From NCBI GenBank assembly GCA_030035585.1, contig CM057482.1, positions 44,063,501 to 44,127,500 of the forward strand: a DNA stretch of 64,000 nt, in the 5' to 3' direction. The stretch comes from Dugong dugon (taxonomy: Eukaryota > Chordata > Mammalia > Sirenia > Dugongidae). Every line of letters starts with the position of its first letter. The stretch's first letter is position 1. Made by a program: the position numbers and the translations under genes. The notes beneath the pieces are model-generated. The model was not told where the DNA came from, searched no databases, and saw only the letters and a list, made by a program, of their open reading frames with translations. Positions 10,859 to 22,420 of the stretch are shown here, one piece after another.

Positions 10859-11424
10859 CACCTAGTGATGAGCCTTGCTTACTTGGTGAGATGCTGCTCA
10901 GGGCCATTTATTCTCATAAGGAGTCAAAATAACTGAATATGATATAATGCATATGAAATTCTCCCCCATCAACCAGTTATAGAAATACCTATATTCGTTT
11001 TGTTGTTGAGGTAGTCCCATTCCCTTTGTCACTCAGAGAAAGGGAATTTTCCAATGTTAAAATGAGACGACATTAATTTGTATGCAGTTTGGCTGATGTA
11101 ACAAAGAGAGCTAATACTAATGCAGAGTAGTAAGAAAGCTTGTCTTTGTTGCACGTATCATTCCAAGGTGAATATTCTAGGTAAGAGGTGGTGCTGATGC
11201 TTGTGAACACCCAAGGGATCAGATTCCTTCCTTCCTACCAGTCTACCATCCCTTAGAAGCTTGCTATCATTTACATCTCTGAGGTCAATCACCGTGAACT
11301 TATAATTGGAGGAGATCCCACAGATGTCTCACATCACAGACCCAGAAGCAGTACACATCTCTTCAACTCACTTCCCATGGGAAGTAACAAAGTCAAATAG
11401 TCATTCCTAACTGAAAGGAGGCTT
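10859..11424. other. Single-copy intergenic DNA
   Basis: No gene or assigned repeat seen. Confidence 0.5.
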
Positions 11425-11617
11425 TCTTGTTAGTTGCCATTGAATTGATTCCGACATATGGCAGCCCCACGTGTGCAGAATAGAACTGCTCTGTAGGGTT
11501 TTCAAGGCTATTACCTTTTGGAAGCAGATCACCAGGCCTGTCTTCCAAGGCTTTTCTGGGTAAGTTCCAACAGTCAGGCTTTCAGTTAACCGTTTGTGCC
11601 ACCAAGGGACTCTAGGA
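11425..11617 (-). mobile_element. AfroSINE-type SINE, second subfamily
   Basis: The reverse complement has the head 'agtcccttggtggcacaaac' and a distinct internal block ('ggcctggtgatctgcttcc') before the RTE-type tail 'atgtcggaatcaattcaat'. This separates it from the long and short forms elsewhere in the window. The copy at 39475-39670 belongs to the same group. Confidence 0.85.
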
Positions 11618-11871
11618 AGAAGGCTAGGGAATGTCAACTAACTGAGAAGCCATATGCATGGCTAGAATTGTATTTCTACTGAAGAAGCGGGACATGACTT
11701 TTAGCTGTTTCTTAACATGCATGGGGAGTCCTGCTAAGCAGTAACCTCTTGATTACCAAACTGAGGTCAGAAAATGGTATAGAGGCAGCTGACCTTTGCA
11801 ACCCTAAAATCCTTTTATTCTTTAAGATAAATATCAGCACAAACCAGCCTTCCCAGAATTGTGATCTGAGT
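11618..11871. other. Single-copy intergenic DNA
   Basis: Nothing recognised; it ends in the T-rich run that begins the next L1M fragment. Confidence 0.5.
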
Positions 11872-13060
11872 CTTTTTTTTTTTTTAAATGATTTTAATAC
11901 ACTGTATTTTTTAGAACAGTGTTAGGTTTATGGAATAATTGTGCAGGAAGTACAGAGCGCTCCTGTACACTTCGTCTTCCTTTTGCACAATTTCCCCTCT
12001 TATTAACATCTTGCACTGTGCACTTTCTCTGTTATAATCTATGAACTAATATTGATACATTATTATTAACTAAAGTCCATTATTTACATTAGGGTTTGCT
12101 TTGTGTTGTACAGGCCTATGACTTATGACAAATGCATAATGTCATGTGTCCACCATTATAGAATCATACAAAATAGTTTCACTGACCTAAAAATGCCCTG
12201 TGCTTCACCTTTTCATCCCTCCTTCCCTCCCCTTAAGCCCCCAACAACCACTGATCTTTTCACTTTCTCTACAGTTTTGTCTTTTCCAGAATGCCATATA
12301 TTGGAATCAAACAGTATGTAGCTTTTTCAGGCTGACTTCTTTCACTTAGCAATATAAATTTAAGGTTCCTCCATGTCTTTTCTTAGCTTTATAGCTCATT
12401 TCTTTTTATTTCTGAATAATACTTTCTGTATGGGTATACCACCATTTGTTTATCCATTCACCTATTGAGAGACATCTTGGTTGCTGTCAATTTTTGGAAA
12501 TTATGAATAATGTTGCTATAAACATCCATGTGCAGGTTTTTGTGTGGACATAAATTTTCAGTTCATTCAGGTAAACAACTGGAAGTGTGATTCCTAGTGT
12601 GAAGCCTATGATTAACTTTATAAGAAACTGCCAGACTGTTTTCTAAGTGGCTGTACCATTTTGCATTTCTACTAGCAATGAATTTTAGTTCACGTTGCTC
12701 CAAATCTGTCTCAGTATGTAGTGTTGTCAGAGCTTGTCTCCTTGTTTGAATTTGAAATTTCATAATGTCATATGGTGGTGAATATCTTTTCTTTGGTGAG
12801 ATGTCTGTTCAGATCTTTTGCCCATTTTATAATTGGGTTGTTTGTTTTCTTATCATTTGGTTTCAGAGTTCTTTTTATATCCTGGATGCAAGTCCTTTAT
12901 CAGATATGTGCTTTGCAAAAATTTCTCCGATTTTGTGGCTTGTCTTTTCATTCTCTTAACAGTGTCTTTTGCAGAGTAGAGTTTTTAATTTTATGAAGTC
13001 TAACTCATTGATGTTTTCTTTTATGGATCATCTGAGTCATTTGTTATTCCTTTTACTTCC
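11872..13060 (-). mobile_element. L1M LINE fragment (ORF2 end and 3'UTR)
   Basis: Read in reverse, this is the typical mammalian L1M 3' region: poly-T start (the A-tail), the 'aacaaccactgatctttt' 3'UTR block, 'tttgtttatccattcacc', then the end of ORF2 ('cccattttataattgggttg'). It has many stops and indels and no coding potential. Confidence 0.88.
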
Positions 13061-13340
13061 TTTCTTGATTTTTGAGAATACTGTGCCTTCCCGTTGCCTA
13101 TTCTGACTGCCACTCAATTACTCTGAGACCTGAATCCTTTGAGCATGGACTTTTCCAATGTCTAGTTTCCTATCACCTTTTGCAATATTTTTTACACACC
13201 ACCAGTATGTAGGAATGTGTAAAATGTGCATCATAATTTGAAAGTATTGCTTTGATCAAGTCTATGTCTTGTCCAAAATGCCCTCGTGGATGGGTATTTA
13301 AAGAAAGAAAGCCAAAGTCTACAGCTCTGCATTCAAACGG
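13061..13340. other. Single-copy intergenic DNA
   Basis: No gene or assigned repeat. Confidence 0.45.
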
Positions 13341-13747
13341 TCTTAGTTATCTAGTTCTGCTATAACAGAAATACCGCAAGTGGATGGCTTTAAAAATCAG
13401 AAATTTATTCTCTCATGGTTTAGGAAGCTAGAAGTCCAAATTCAGGATGCTGACTCCAAAAGAAGGCTTTCTCTCTTTTTGTCGGCTCTGGGAGAAGGGC
13501 CTTCTTCCTTAGTTCTTTGACAATCTTCACATGGTGTGGCATCTATCTTCCCCTATCTCTGCTTCTTCATTATTCCTAATCTTCTCTTTTATATATCTCA
13601 AAGGTGATTGGCTTAAAATACACCCTAACTGATACATAACAAAGAACGTAACAAAGAAAATCCACCTCCAAATGGGATTATAACCACAGGTATAGGAGTT
13701 AGGATTTACAGCACATATTTTGGGGGGACACGATTCAAACCATAACA
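13341..13747 (-). mobile_element. MaLR-type LTR (MLT/MST-like), solo
   Basis: In reverse orientation it runs from 'tgttatggtttgaatcgtgtcc' (shared MaLR start, here at the right end) to 'gcagaactagataactaaga' at the left. The poly(A)-signal-like 'aataaa' of the LTR lies near the left end on the minus strand. No internal retroviral sequence is attached. Confidence 0.8.
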
Positions 13748-14217
13748 AAAGACAAGAAAAAATTGTATTCAGCACACTTTTCAGACTCGCTCCCCATACT
13801 TCTACAAAATAAATCTATACTCCATTCACTCATTCCATACACATGAACTGACAGTCTCTTGGACTTCCTTTTTTTAAAAGCCTTACCCCAAAACAGCAGA
13901 GTTTTAAATCCTTCCCTCATCACTTCAGCCAGGAATGACATTTCCCTCAGTGCTTCTATTAATTTCATTTGTATTACATTATACATCTGTAACTAACATT
14001 CATTGAAACTCAAATTAATCAACAAACCAAACTTCTCTTTTACAAAATTAAATAATATTACCTTCATCAAAGCACTATTGAAAATCTAAATTAAACAATA
14101 TATGTAAACTAGTTGGTAGAAGGTTAAGTATGTTTAAATATGATTGCTCTTCTTAAACCAACTCAACTCTATTTTGTGCTTAGGTTTCTTGAACCTAAAA
14201 TTTGTCCCCCATTACAT
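13748..14217. other. Single-copy intergenic DNA
   Basis: AT-rich, no gene. An 83-codon minus-strand frame at 13735-13986 starts inside the LTR and has no domain. Confidence 0.45.
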
Positions 14218-15969
14218 ATCATTTTGAAATATCTTTACTGAGTTGTAAGTGACATAATAAAATGAAATGTGTAAAGTGAAAATTTTAGTAAGTTTTACAT
14301 ATGTGCACACCACTGAAAGCACACCATAATTAAGATAATGAACATATCCAACACATCCAAAAGTTTCCTCAAGTCCCTTTGTAAACCCTCCTTCTAAAAC
14401 CTCTTAGTCCACCCCGACCTTTAGGAAACCACTGCCGTGCTTTCTGTCAATATAGATTAGTTTGCCTTCTCTAGAACTTTACATTAATCAAATAAAACTG
14501 TATGGGTGTTTATTTCTGTCTGGCTTTTTTCACTCAGCATAATTATCTTGAGATTCAACCATGTTGTTTCTTTTATCAATAACTTATTTTTATTCCTGAA
14601 TACTATTCCATCATATGAACATGCCAAATGATATCTGGGTTGTTTCTAGATTTTTGCTATTGCAATTAAAGTGCTTGTGAACATTCATGCACGAGTCTTT
14701 GTATGGACATATGTTCATATGTTTTCAATTATCTTGGGAAAATTTCTAGGAATGGAATGGCTGGATCATATGCAAGGTTTATGCTTAACAGTTTAAGAAA
14801 CTACCAGTTTTCCAAAGAGATTGTATCATTTTGTATCCATTGAAGTCTATTTGTTTTGCAGTTGGATATCCAATTGTTCCAGCATCTTTTGTTGAAACAA
14901 CTATCTTTTCTTAACTTAATTGCTTTTTCACCTTTGTCAAAAAACAATTATATGCACAGGCGTACTTCTAGACTTACTTTTCTGTTTTATCCAGCATGAC
15001 AGCAATACCACACTGTCTTGATTACTGTAGATTTATAGTAAGTTTTGAACTCAGGTAATATAAGTCTTTCAACTTTGTTCTTTTCTTGGATTGTTTTGTA
15101 TTTTGTACCTTGCATTCACTATGAATTTTAGAATCAACAATTTACATAAAAAAGTCAACTAGGATTTTGATTGGGATGAATATTAATCTGTAGATACATA
15201 TTGCATAATTGACAATAAAATTGAGTATTTTAATGCATAAACATGGTATATCTCTCCCCTTATTTAGGTATTCTTCAATTTCTTTTAGTAACAAACCTTG
15301 AATAAATTTATGAAATGTAAATTTTTCATATTTTTATGCTTTTAAAAAGGTATTTTTTGAAATCTCAATGTCCAATTTCAATTGCAGTATGGCTATACAA
15401 TTGATCTTTGTATATTGATCTTGTATCCTGAAATTTGCTACGTTCACTTATTAATTCTAGTAGCTTATTTCTAGATTCCATAACAATCTCTATGTAAATA
15501 ATCATATTGTCTGGAAATAAAGACAGTTTTACTTCTTCTTTTCCAGTTTGAATATCTTGTATTTCTTTCCCTTGCTTTACTGCACTAGCAAGAACCTTTA
15601 GTATAATACTGAAAAGAATTAGTAAGAACAGATATATTAGTGTTTTTCCTTACCATAGGGTGAAAGTATTAACTCTTTCACCATTAAGTATAAAGCTAGC
15701 TGTAGTTTTGTCATAAATGCCTTCTTTCAGGTAGGGTACGTTTCTCAAACTTCCAAAATCTTGAGTAAAGATTTTGTGAGGAAAAGATGTCTAGTTTTGT
15801 CAAATTGTTTTCTTTATTTATGGAGATTATCATCTTATTGGTCTACTAATATGGTGAATTACATTAATTAGTTGATTTTTGAAAGTTAGACCAAACTTCC
15901 TCACCACTTGGATAAATCCCAATTGTCAGGATGTATTATCTTTTCTATTTTGTGCATTCAATTTTGATT
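14218..15969 (-). mobile_element. L1M LINE, left piece (3'UTR and ORF2)
   Basis: An ancient L1 in reverse: 3'UTR blocks ('ttggatatccaattgttcc' and neighbours), then ORF2 carboxy-terminal and reverse-transcriptase sequence riddled with stops. The element is interrupted at 15969 by the 11.4-kb young L1 block and continues at 27402 in the same orientation and reading order. It is the oldest layer of this locus. Confidence 0.85.
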
Positions 15970-15982
15970 AAAATGTGCTTAG
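15970..15982 (+). repeat. Target-site duplication, left copy
   Basis: AAAATGTGCTTAG, repeated at 27389-27401. It brackets the whole L1-A/L1-B block and shows that the block entered the L1M as one outer insertion. Confidence 0.9.
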
Positions 15983-16116
15983 GAGGATTCTGGCAAAATG
16001 GTGCTCTAAGCAGAAGCACCACGCCATTCCTCCACAGCAAAGATCCAAAAAATTAAGCCAAACAGAGAATACAACAATCATGAAACCCTAAAAAATCAAA
16101 TGAAGAGATAAAGAAC

Positions 16117-16380
16117 TCAGCCAAGCACCAAATGGAGTGAGAAAACTGACAGAGAATGGAGAGCGAGAAGAGATTCCTGCAGAGGTCCCCTACCAGCTAA
16201 GGCAGCATGGATCCACCATCTTGGATTCCTATCGAAGACCAGCAAATGGGGGTATGAGAAAGCAGCCTCACGGAGCGTCCAGCAGGAGACAAAACAGCCG
16301 TTGGGAGCCCTTTCTGGCCAGGCGGAGCCACATGGCAAGGAACTCCCCTTCGGCTTCCACAGAGGGATCCCTGAGGACAT
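16117..16380 (-). other. Antisense reading frame in L1-A 5'UTR (ORF0-like candidate)
   Basis: An 87-codon frame runs antisense to the L1-A leader. Its product carries a segment FDRNPRWWIHAALAG followed by a LLALHSLSVFSLHL-like end. Equivalent antisense frames with DRSPRWWI occur at the same place in the other three L1 5' ends of this window. Primate L1s carry an unrelated antisense ORF0 in their 5'UTR. There is no evidence here of expression. Confidence 0.3.
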
Positions 16381-17265
16381 TTCCCTTTTTGTTGGGTTTT
16401 TTTTTTTTTTTTCAGTTCCTTTGGGGGGCCTTTCTTGTTCTTTTTTTTGTTTTGTTTTGTTTTCTTTTCCCTCTTCTTCCCTTTTCGTCTTTCTTCATTG
16501 CTCAGTTTCTCGTCTCTCTATATCTTCCTTCTCTTTCTGATCCCTGAATACCAGTTGTTGTATGCCTCTGTGCCTTCTGGCCAGGCTGTGCTGCGACACC
16601 TGAGAGTGACTTACCCAGACCTCATAGCTGCATCAGTGGGATCCCTGGGAACTTTGCATTCTTTAACCTTCTGATTTTTATTTGTTCATTCTTTACTTCC
16701 TCTTCTCCTTTCTGTTTTTTTTCCATTTCATAGTCTCTCATCTCTCCATTCCAATGGCAAGCTCCCCTAGCATTCTTTTTTGTGTGTTTGTATGTTTTTT
16801 GGCTCCTGTTCATCTCTCCTCTCTCCCATATCCATCTTAGCTCCACACATAACAATCTACCCACTGCATCCTGCCTACCTGCACCATGCGCTTGACATCA
16901 CACTACAAAGCAGTGCAGACACAGCCTACTGGAACCTGTCCAGCACTGATTACTGACCCACCCTGGTGGCTGTAGTGAGTGCCACAAACAACCCATCCTA
17001 GTGGCTCCTCTTCAGCTAGACCTGCCCTGATGTGCCATATCTGAGTGACTGAACCTGCCAGTTGGAGAAGGAGGTGAAAAGTATTGAGTGCACAGACGAG
17101 CAAACAACAAAGAGCATGCAGTCCACCTGCTCACAAATAGTCAAATTTTTTTTTTTAAAAAAAGGGACAAAACAAACAAATCTACAATCAATAAATGAGA
17201 GAAATAACTACTGAATGCCCCGAAAACAGCAGACAATATAAAAACATTTACAAAAACAGGACAGG

Positions 17266-18238
17266 ATGGTTCCAGTAGGCGTCCAAATTAAAACACCAGA
17301 TGAATCTCCTGTGGAATAAAATGAACTAGAAGTACCTGATAGGGAATTCAAATCTCTAATACTTGGAATTTTCCAAGAACTGAGGCAAAAAGATGACAAA
17401 CATGAGGAAAAAATAGACAAAATCATGGAAAATACAGACAAAAAATTGGAAGAATTCAGGAAGATGATGCAGGAACAACATGCCAAAATAAACTCACAAC
17501 TAGAAATTATACAAAAACAACAATTAGAAATCCAAAACATAAACAAGAAAATTTCAGAAATGGATGATGTCATAGAAGGGCTGAGAAGCAGATTTGAAAA
17601 TGTGGAAGACAGGATCAGTGGAACTGAAGACAAACACTTGAATACAACTCTGAGGAAAACTCAGAAAAAAAGAACAAAGAAAAATGAAGAGACCCTAAGA
17701 GTTATGTGGGACACAATTAAAAGCAAAAATTTATGAGTGATTGGCATTCCAGAACAGGGGGAGAAAACACAGAGAGGATCACTGAGGCACTCCTGACAGA
17801 AAACTTCCCCAATATCATGAAAGATGAAAAGCTGGCCATCCAAGAAGCGCAACTAACCCATATATAAGAGACCCCAAAAGAAAATCGCCAAGGCATGTCA
17901 TATTCACACTCACCAAAACCAAAGACAAACAAAGAATCCTGAGAGCAGCTCGTGAAAAACAAGAAGTCACATACAGAGGAGAAACAATAAGACTAAGCTC
18001 AGATTATTCGGCAGAAACCATGCAGGCAAGAAGGCAATAGAATGACATATATAAAATCTTGAAAGAAAAAAATTGTCAGCCAAAAATAATATATCCTGCA
18101 AAACTCTCATTCAGATTTGATGGTGAAATTAGGTCATTTCCAGAAAAACAAAAATTAAGGGAAAATGTAAAAGTCAAACCAAACTTACAAGAATTATTAA
18201 AGGGAGTTCTTCTATCTTAGGACAAACAGCTTCAGGTC
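17266..18238 (+). pseudogene. L1-A ORF1 remnant
   Basis: Degraded ORF1, whose product binds L1 RNA as a coiled-coil trimer in the retrotransposition particle. The start is the ATG of MVPVG at 17266, after the conserved 'acaggacagg' leader. The coiled-coil region is readable at 17425-17736 (LEEFRKMMQEQ..., heptad-like LEIIQKQQLEIQ). Stops include a TAA early in the frame near 17335 and TGA at 17734-17736. The latter replaces the Arg codon of the NLRVIGIPE segment that opens the carboxy-terminal RNA-binding half. The frame is also shifted after about 17760. Confidence 0.85.
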
Positions 18239-18702
18239 ACAGGCAAAACCTGGGACACAGGATCGTACCAGCCAGATACCAATCAAGGAAATGAACTCTC
18301 GAGGCCTATCCAAAACCAAAAGAAAAACAAAAGGGTATCTGAGCAGTTAATCAGTAAATGACAACAATATCAAAACAATAAAAGAGGGAATAAACGGCAT
18401 AGGTATAGAACCTTCTAATGGAGAGGAAGGCAAGGCGATACCAAGTAATGCTGCTGCAAACTTAGAAAGATAAGGGTAAAATTCATGGTAACCACAAAGA
18501 AAGTTAACAAACATAGTAATTAAAAAAAAAAAAGAGGAAAAACATAAAGTCTCAGCAAAAACAAAACCCACAAAAACAAAAGAAATGAAAAAAAAATCCA
18601 CAAACAAAAATAACTCAGCACGGGGGCAAGATGGCACTCTAGGCAGAAGCACCACGCCATCCCTCCACAGCAAAGATCCAAAAAACTAAGCCTAACAGAG
18701 AA

Positions 18703-18957
18703 TCAACAATCCTGAAACCCTAGAACATCAAATGAAGAGATAAAGAACTCAGCCAAACACAAATGGAGTGAGAATACTGAAAGAGAACGGAGAGCGAGGA
18801 GAGACTCATGCAGAGATTCCTTACCAGCTAACGCAGTGTGGATCCACCATCTTGGACTCCTATCAGAGACCAGCAAATGGGAGAACGGGAGAGCAGCCTC
18901 GTGGAGCGTACAGTGGGAGACGGAACGACCGGTAAATTGTGGTGTGTGCTTTCCCAC
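18703..18957 (-). other. Antisense reading frame in L1-B 5'UTR (ORF0-like candidate)
   Basis: An 84-codon antisense frame containing SDRSPRWWIHTALAGKE and the LLALRSLSVFSLHL end. It has the same position and frame as in L1-A, L1-C and L1-D. Confidence 0.3.
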
Positions 18958-19060
18958 CCCCCACCCCTCTCCGCCTCGCCTGGGGCTCCCCTGCTTCCCG
19001 TGGCCAGGGTCCCTGGGCTGGGGGGCGCCAGTGCTTGGATTCCACGCGCCTGGGCTGGCA

Positions 19061-19949
19061 GCTCTCTGAGAGCCGTTTGTTGGCTGCTGGTGTAGCTTTT
19101 TCTGCCGCCTCCCCCTCCTTTTGCTCGGGTGCCTGGTTCTGAGCGCCGTCTTTGCTCTCTCCTGCAGGGCTGTGGGGCTGCGTTTGGGCGTGTGGCTGCT
19201 TCCAGGTCAGGGCTGCCACGCTGGTGAGATACCAGGACCTTTGTTCATTCACCCCTCTGCTTCCCATGGCCATGGTCTCTTACCCCCGAAACTGCCGGCT
19301 GCTTGGAATCCGCGTGCATGAGCGGGGGCTCTCTGGGTGCCGTTTGTTGGCCGCTGGAGTGGCTTTTTCTGCTTCTTCTGGTTTCTCGCTTGCCTCTCGC
19401 TGCCTCCCCCTCCTTTTGCTCGGGTGCCTGGTTCTGAGCACTGTCTTTGCTCTCTTCTGCGGGGCTGTGGGGCTGCGTTCGGGCGTGTGGCTGCTTCCAG
19501 GTCTGGGCTGCCGCGCTGGTGAGATCCCGGGGCCTTTGTTCATTCGCCCCTCTGCTTCCCATGGCCACGGTCTCTTGACCCGAGACGGCCGGCTGCTTGG
19601 AATCCGTGCGCCTGAGCGGGGGCTCTCTGGGTGCCGTTTGTTGGCAGTTGGTGTGGCTTTTTCTGCTTCTTCTGGTTTCTTGCTTCCCTCTTGCTGCCTC
19701 CCCCTCCTTTTGCTTGAGTACCTGGCTCCGAGCGCCGTCCTTGCTCTTTCCTGCGGGGCTGTGGGCCTGCATTCAGGCATGTGGCGGCTTCCAGGTCTGG
19801 GCTGCCGCGCTGGTGAGATCCCGGGACCTTTGTTCGTTAGCCCCTCTGCTTCCTGTGGCCGCAGTCTCTTCACGGGGGTCTGCCAGCTGCTTGGATTCCA
19901 CGTGCCTGGGCGGGCAGCTCTCTGGCTGCCATTTGTTGGTTGCTTGTGA
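19061..19949 (+). repeat. Tandem CpG-rich L1 promoter monomers
   Basis: Units starting with GCTCTCTG...GCCGTTTGTTGG begin at 19061, 19328, 19622 and 19917, giving periods of 267, 294 and 295 bp. The shorter first unit lacks a CT-rich segment of about 27 bp. Each unit repeats the blocks 'ctgcctccccctccttttgct', 'gcggggctgtggggctgcg' and 'tctgggctgccgcgctggtg'. Frames stay open in several registers (a 265-codon plus frame at 19152-19949 and a 285-codon minus frame at 19280-20137), which I attribute to the repeat composition. L1-D has just one such full unit. Confidence 0.88.
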
Positions 19950-20992
19950 TGCCTTTTTTTTTTCTTTTTCTTTTTTTTTTTTTTTTTTTGTTCCTCCTGC
20001 TGCTTTTGGTTTCTCGCTTGCCTCTCGCCATCTCCCCCTCCTTTCACTCGGGTGCCTGGCTCCTTGCACCCTCTTAGCTCCTTTCTGAGGGTCCCCAGAG
20101 TGGAGGCAATTTGTGATATACGCTTTCCACTCTCCACCCTTCTTCACTCACACTTGGCCTCCTCTGTTTCCCACGGGCACAGTCTCTTGTCCAGAAACAC
20201 CAACCCGCACTGGCTGGCAATCTGAGTGCCATTCATTGACTTCTGGTGTTGCTTTTTTTTTTTTTTTTTAATTTAATTTTTTTTCTTTTTTGATTAGCTT
20301 TGTTTTCTTTTCCCTCTTTTTCCCCTTTGTCTTTCTTCATTGCTTAATTTCTCGTCTCTCTATCTCTTCCTTCTCTTTATGATCCCTGAATACAATGCTA
20401 TGTATGCCTCTGCACCTTCTGGCCAGGCTGTGCTGTGAAACCTGAGACTGACTCCCCCAGACCTCATAGCTGCATCGGTGGGATCCCTGGGAACTTTGCA
20501 GTTCTTTAACTTTTCTGATTTTTATTTGTTCATTCTTTCCTTTTCTTTCTCTTCCCCCTTCTGGTTTTCTCCATCCCATAGCCTCTCATCTGTCCATTCC
20601 AACGACAAGCTCCCCTAGCATTCTTTTATGTTTGTATGCTTTTTGCTCCTGCTCCTCTCTCCTCTCTCCCATATCCAGCTTAGCTTCACACATAACCATC
20701 TCCCCGCTGCATCCTGCCTACCTGCACAGTGCACTTGACAACACACCACCAAGCTGTGCAGGCACGCCCTATTGGAACCTCCCCAGCACTGACTACCGAC
20801 CGTCCTGGTGGCTGCAGTGAGTGCCACAAACAACCCGTCCCAGTGGCTCCTCTTCAGCTAGATCTGCCCAGCTGTATCACAAGGACGAAACAAACAAACA
20901 AAAAAAATCTACAATCAATAAACGAGAGAAATATCTACTAAATGCCCAGAAAACAGCAAACAGTATCAAAACATTTACAAAAACAAGACAAG

Positions 20993-21990
20993 ATGGCTCC
21001 AATAGGCATCCAAATTAAAACACCAGATAACTCTCCTGTGGAAGAAAATGCACTAGAAGTACCTGATAGGGAACTCAAATCACTAATACTCGGAATTTTC
21101 CAAGAACTGAGGCAAAAACTGACAAACATGAGGAAAAAATAGACAAATTTATGGAAAATACAGACAAAAAATTGGAAGAATTCAGGAAGATGATGCAGGA
21201 ACAAAATTCCAAAATAAATTCACAACTTGAAATTATACAAAAACAACAATTAGAAATCCAAAAGATAAACAACAAGATTTCAGAAATGGACAGTGTCATA
21301 GAAGGGCTGAGAAGTAGATTTGAAAACGTGGAAGACAGGATCAGTGGAACTCAAGACAAACACTTGGATACAACTCTGTTTCAGGAAAACTCAGAAAAAA
21401 GAACAAAGAAAAATGAAGAGACCCTGAGAGTTATGTGGGACACAATTAAAAGCAAAAACTTACGAGTGATTGGCATCCCAGAAGAGGGGGTGAAAACAGA
21501 GAACACAGACGGGATCATTGAGGAACTTCTGACAGAAAACTTTCCCAATATCTTGAAAGATGAAAGGCTGGCCATCCAAGAAGCTCAACAAACCCCATAT
21601 AGAAGAGACCCCAAAAGAAAATCACCAAGACATATCATATTCACACTCGCTAAAACTAAAGACAAACAAAGAATCCTGAGAGCAGCTCGTGAAAAATAAG
21701 AAGTCACATACAGAGGAGAAACAATAAGATTAAGCTCAGATTATTCGGCAGAAACCATGCAGGCAAGAAGGCAGTGGAATGACACATATAAAATCTTGAA
21801 AGAAAAAAATTGTCAGCCAAAAATAATATATCCTGAAAAACTCTCGTTCGAATTTCATGGTGAAATTAGGTCATTTCCAGATAAACAGAAACTAAGGGAA
21901 TATGCAAAAGTCAAACAAAACTTACAAGGATTATTAAAGGGAGTTCTTCGATCTGAGGACAAACAGCTTCAGCCCTCAGGCAGGACCTAG
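20993..21990 (+). pseudogene. L1-B ORF1 remnant
   Basis: An RNA-binding L1 ORF1 protein gene, broken. Starts at the ATG of MAPIGIQIK (20993). A small deletion near 21115 ('caaaaactgaca' versus 'caaaaagcttaca' in L1-D) shifts the frame. The next open stretch (21151-21699) carries the coiled coil and the RNA-recognition domain (NLRVIGIPEEG) and ends at a TAA replacing a Gln codon at 21697. The same frame resumes at 21757-21990 with MQARRQW...REYAKVK to the natural stop. It alone among the four copies keeps CGA (Arg) where the others have TGA. Confidence 0.9.
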
Positions 21991-22420
21991 GACCTAGGAC
22001 GCAGGTTCATACGAACCAGATACCATTCTAGGAAATGAACTACTGAGGACTATCCAAAAACAAAAGAAATACAACAGGGAATCAGAGAAATCAATCAAAG
22101 GATGACAACAACATCAAAACAATGAAAGAGGGAACAAACGGATTAGGTATAGAACCTTCTAAAGGAGAAGAAGGCAAGGCGATACCAAGTAAGGATAGAC
22201 TGCTTCAAACTTATAAAGATAAGGGTAAAATTCATGGTAACCATAAGAAAGTTAACAAACCAACTCATAAAAATAAAGACAAAAAACATAAAGTCTCAGC
22301 AAAAACAAAACCTACAAAAACAAAAGAAATGAACACCAAATCCAGAAACAAAAGTAACTCAGCTCAAGAGAGTAAGAAGAACAAAGAAAACTTCAGCACT
22401 GCAAAAAAAAGCACTACAAA

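Larger units (their letters stand above)
15983..18620 (+). mobile_element. L1-A: 5' part of a lineage-specific L1
   Basis: Begins with the family's 5' end (a variant of 'aagatggcactctaggcagaag' and 'tccacagcaaagatcc') and runs through a 5'UTR without the CpG-rich monomers, then ORF1, and stops in the A-rich spacer before ORF2 at 'aataactcagca'. The next base starts a second complete L1 5' end (L1-B). It looks older than L1-B and L1-D: its ORF1 differs from that of L1-D at roughly 8% of sites by eye, against about 4% for L1-B. Confidence 0.88.
18621..20992 (+). promoter_or_regulatory. L1-B 5'UTR: CpG-rich internal promoter region
   Basis: L1 5'UTRs hold the internal Pol II promoter. This one is 2.4 kb, has a CpG- and GC-rich block at 18890-19950 in otherwise AT-rich DNA, then T-rich runs (19949-19990, 20246-20290) and a region shared with L1-D up to the ORF1 start. 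The promoter role is inferred from the family; no specific factor sites are claimed. Confidence 0.7.

Noticed and set aside
19152-19949. A 265-codon plus-strand frame that could be taken for a gene
   Set aside because: It lies wholly in the CpG-rich L1-B promoter monomers; the product repeats with the unit length (about 98 residues), and other frames on both strands are open as well. Composition explains it.
19061-19949. Regular spacing suggesting a CRISPR-like array or satellite
   Set aside because: Units of about 295 bp with no repeat-spacer structure, in a vertebrate L1 promoter; they end within the element and are not a satellite block.
19280-20137. A 285-codon minus-strand frame with lysine-rich and charged repeats
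   Set aside because: Same monomer array read backwards, including a long T-run that gives poly-lysine. It is not the recurrent antisense frame, which lies nearer the 5' end.
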